Positions 5,997-7,112 of a stretch of DNA of 7,112 nucleotides are shown here, piece after piece. A model generated the notes under the pieces. It saw only the letters and a program-made list of their open reading frames with translations. It was not told the origin of the DNA and did not search any database. Numbering within the stretch: the first letter of the stretch is position 1; each line of letters begins with the position of its first letter. The stretch covers positions 1 through 7,112 of the forward strand of contig SKOX01000167.1 in NCBI GenBank assembly GCA_007119835.1, written 5' to 3'. Source of the stretch: Paracoccaceae bacterium. GTDB taxonomy: Bacteria > Pseudomonadota > Alphaproteobacteria > Rhodobacterales > Rhodobacteraceae. The translations under genes were made by a program, and so were the position numbers.

Positions 5997-6773
5997 ATGG
6001 ACTACGAGACGATCCGTGCGGAACGCGCGGGCGGCATCACCACCCTGACGCTGAACCGCCCCGAGGTGATGAACGGACTGAACGGCCGGATGCGGGCGGA
6101 GCTCTTGCACGCGATCCGGCTCGCGCCCGAGACGGCGCGTGTGATCGTGCTGACCGGCGCCGGCCGGGCATTCTGCTCCGGGCAGGATCTCGGGCAGCGC
6201 GGGACCGCCGCGGACGTCGATCTCGAGCGGACCCTGCGAGAGGAATACGAGCCGCTCCTGAAGGCGATCTACGACTGCCCGGTGCCGACCATCGCCGCGG
6301 TCAACGGCCCGGCGGCGGGGGCGGGCGCGAACCTCGCGCTCGCCTGCGACGTCTGCATCGCGGCCGAGAGCGCCTACTTCGTGCAGGCCTTCGCCCGGAT
6401 CGGCCTCATCCCCGACGCCGGCGGGACCTACTGGCTGCCGCGGCAATGCGGTTTCGCCAAGGCGATGGGCGCCGCGCTGTTCGCCGACCGGATCAGCGCG
6501 CGGCAGGCGTCGGACTGGAACATGATCTGGGAGGCCGTGCCCGACGACGCCTTCTGGGCCACGGTGCGCGCCCGCGCCACCCACCTCGCCGAGGGTCCGA
6601 GCGTCGCCTACCGCCTGATCAAGCAGGCGCTACGCCACACCTACGGCCACGGCGTCGAGGAGCAGCTCGAGCTCGAGGCCCGGCTCCAGGGCGAGGCAGG
6701 CAAGACCCGCGACTTCCAGGAAGGCGTCATGGCCTTCCTCGAGAAGCGCCCCGCCCGCTACGAAGGCCGCTGA
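5997..6773 (+). CDS. Enoyl-CoA hydratase/isomerase family protein, PaaG-like
   Basis: This 258-residue crotonase-fold enzyme is of normal length and acts on a CoA thioester in the cytoplasm. The oxyanion-hole loops are visible at 59-65 (FCSGQDL) and 103-112 (NGPAAGAGAN). The first catalytic Glu of true enoyl-CoA hydratases is replaced by Asn112 (GANLALACD). The second position is Asp140, in GLIPDAGGTYWLPR. That pattern matches the 2-(1,2-epoxy-1,2-dihydrophenyl)acetyl-CoA isomerase group (PaaG), where an Asp is the catalytic base, and suggests isomerisation rather than water addition. No other phenylacetate genes are present, so the true substrate is open and I give no symbol. GGGAG at 5987-5991 precedes the ATG by 5 bases. 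It is divergent from the dehydrogenase, and the next gene starts 4 bases after its stop. Confidence 0.92.
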   Translation: MDYETIRAERAGGITTLTLNRPEVMNGLNGRMRAELLHAIRLAPETARVIVLTGAGRAFCSGQDLGQRGTAADVDLERTLREEYEPLLKAIYDCPVPTIAAVNGPAAGAGANLALACDVCIAAESAYFVQAFARIGLIPDAGGTYWLPRQCGFAKAMGAALFADRISARQASDWNMIWEAVPDDAFWATVRARATHLAEGPSVAYRLIKQALRHTYGHGVEEQLELEARLQGEAGKTRDFQEGVMAFLEKRPARYEGR

Positions 6774-6777
6774 GCCC

Positions 6778-7112
6778 ATGTCGGCCCCGGCCTCGCTCAC
6801 CGCCCGCATCGCGCGCGCGCCGCGGGTCCACGACGCCGACCGGGCGGCGGAGACCGCGGCGGCCTTCTCCGACCTCGCGCCCGAACTGCGCGATCTGCTC
6901 GCAGCCACCGCGTCCTGCTCGCCCCACCTCGCCACCCTGATGAGCCGCGAGGCCGACTGGCTGCGCGAGATCGCCGACGCACCTCCCGAAGACACCATGC
7001 GCGCGATCCTCGCCGAGGCCGCCGCCGAAGACCCCGCCGCCCTCGACAACCGTCCGCTCAAGGAGGGCGAGTTCCTGGAGCGGGTCGGACAAGTGGTGTT
7101 CGTGTCTGCCAC
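6778..7112 (+). CDS. glnE: Glutamine-synthetase adenylyltransferase GlnE, N-terminal part, with UvrB-like end
   Basis: The open frame starts 4 bases after the crotonase stop and runs off the window after 111 codons. Residues 1 to about 80 resemble the N-terminus of alphaproteobacterial GlnE: TARIARAPRVHD at 8-19, then ASCSPHLATLMSREADWL at about 45-62. GlnE adds and removes AMP on glutamine synthetase in response to nitrogen status and is normally over 900 residues. From about residue 87 the expected GlnE sequence (a basic LRRAKxRxALL-type helix) is missing. Instead the frame reads AALDNRPLKEG (87-97) and GQVVFVSA (104-111), which is UvrB. The frame is therefore probably a chimera. The GlnE call rests on a short stretch and is less certain than the other genes. 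Confidence 0.65.
   Translation, partial: MSAPASLTARIARAPRVHDADRAAETAAAFSDLAPELRDLLAATASCSPHLATLMSREADWLREIADAPPEDTMRAILAEAAAEDPAALDNRPLKEGEFLERVGQVVFVSA
7039..7112 (+). other. UvrB-like segment fused in frame to GlnE-like start
   Basis: The last 24 codons contain ALDNRPLK (88-95 of the frame) and QVVFVSA (105-111). Both are hallmarks of UvrB, the DNA-damage recognition helicase of nucleotide excision repair, where they occur together at about this spacing in the C-terminal helicase half. UvrB lacks any GlnE-like sequence before this block. Codon choice also shifts slightly (CGT, GGA, CAA and TCT within 20 codons). The likeliest cause is an assembly or read chimera at a contig end, joined near 7039-7045. 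Confidence 0.7.

Noticed and set aside
1..7112. CRISPR array, tRNA, rRNA, insertion sequence or integrase attachment site
   Set aside because: No regularly spaced repeats, tRNA-like cloverleaf, transposase, terminal repeats with target duplication, or tRNA-derived attachment sequence was seen on either strand.

Overview
The window is very GC-rich (roughly 70%, with strong G/C preference at third codon positions) and densely packed with genes of alphaproteobacterial type. The closest resemblance I recognise is to Rhodobacterales. The markers are an acetyl-type MetA, a lysozyme/holin pair of the gene-transfer-agent (GTA) kind, a ccmF-ccmH cytochrome c maturation pair followed by a crotonase, and the N-terminus of a GlnE-like protein. 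These assignments come from recognising motifs by eye, not from a database search.

Layout: (1) 107-1024, minus strand: metA, homoserine O-acyltransferase. (2) 1242-1856 and 1853-2431, plus strand: a two-gene lysis cassette, a GH108 N-acetylmuramidase overlapping by ATGA a GTA-type holin. No capsid, tail, integrase or repressor gene lies beside it. (3) 2432-2684: a non-coding gap ending in a good sigma-70 promoter. (4) 2685-4673 and 4679-5137, plus strand: ccmF and ccmH, closely coupled, for haem delivery and ligation to apocytochrome c. (5) 5153-5842, minus strand: a short-chain dehydrogenase convergent with ccmH. (6) 5997-6773, plus strand: a PaaG-like crotonase, divergent from the dehydrogenase. 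(7) 6778-7112, plus strand: the start of a GlnE-like open frame running off the window.

The genes mostly do separate housekeeping jobs: methionine synthesis, cytochrome c biogenesis, acyl-CoA metabolism and control of nitrogen assimilation. The exception is the lysis cassette, which I read as an unlinked GTA (or domesticated prophage) release module set among core genes. The last ~70 bases read in frame as UvrB rather than GlnE, which most likely marks a chimeric join at the end of the assembled sequence. I found no wholly new system. The strongest leads are the lysis module and its upstream region, the predicted acyl-donor choice of MetA, the EF-hand loop in the lysozyme, and the GlnE/UvrB join.
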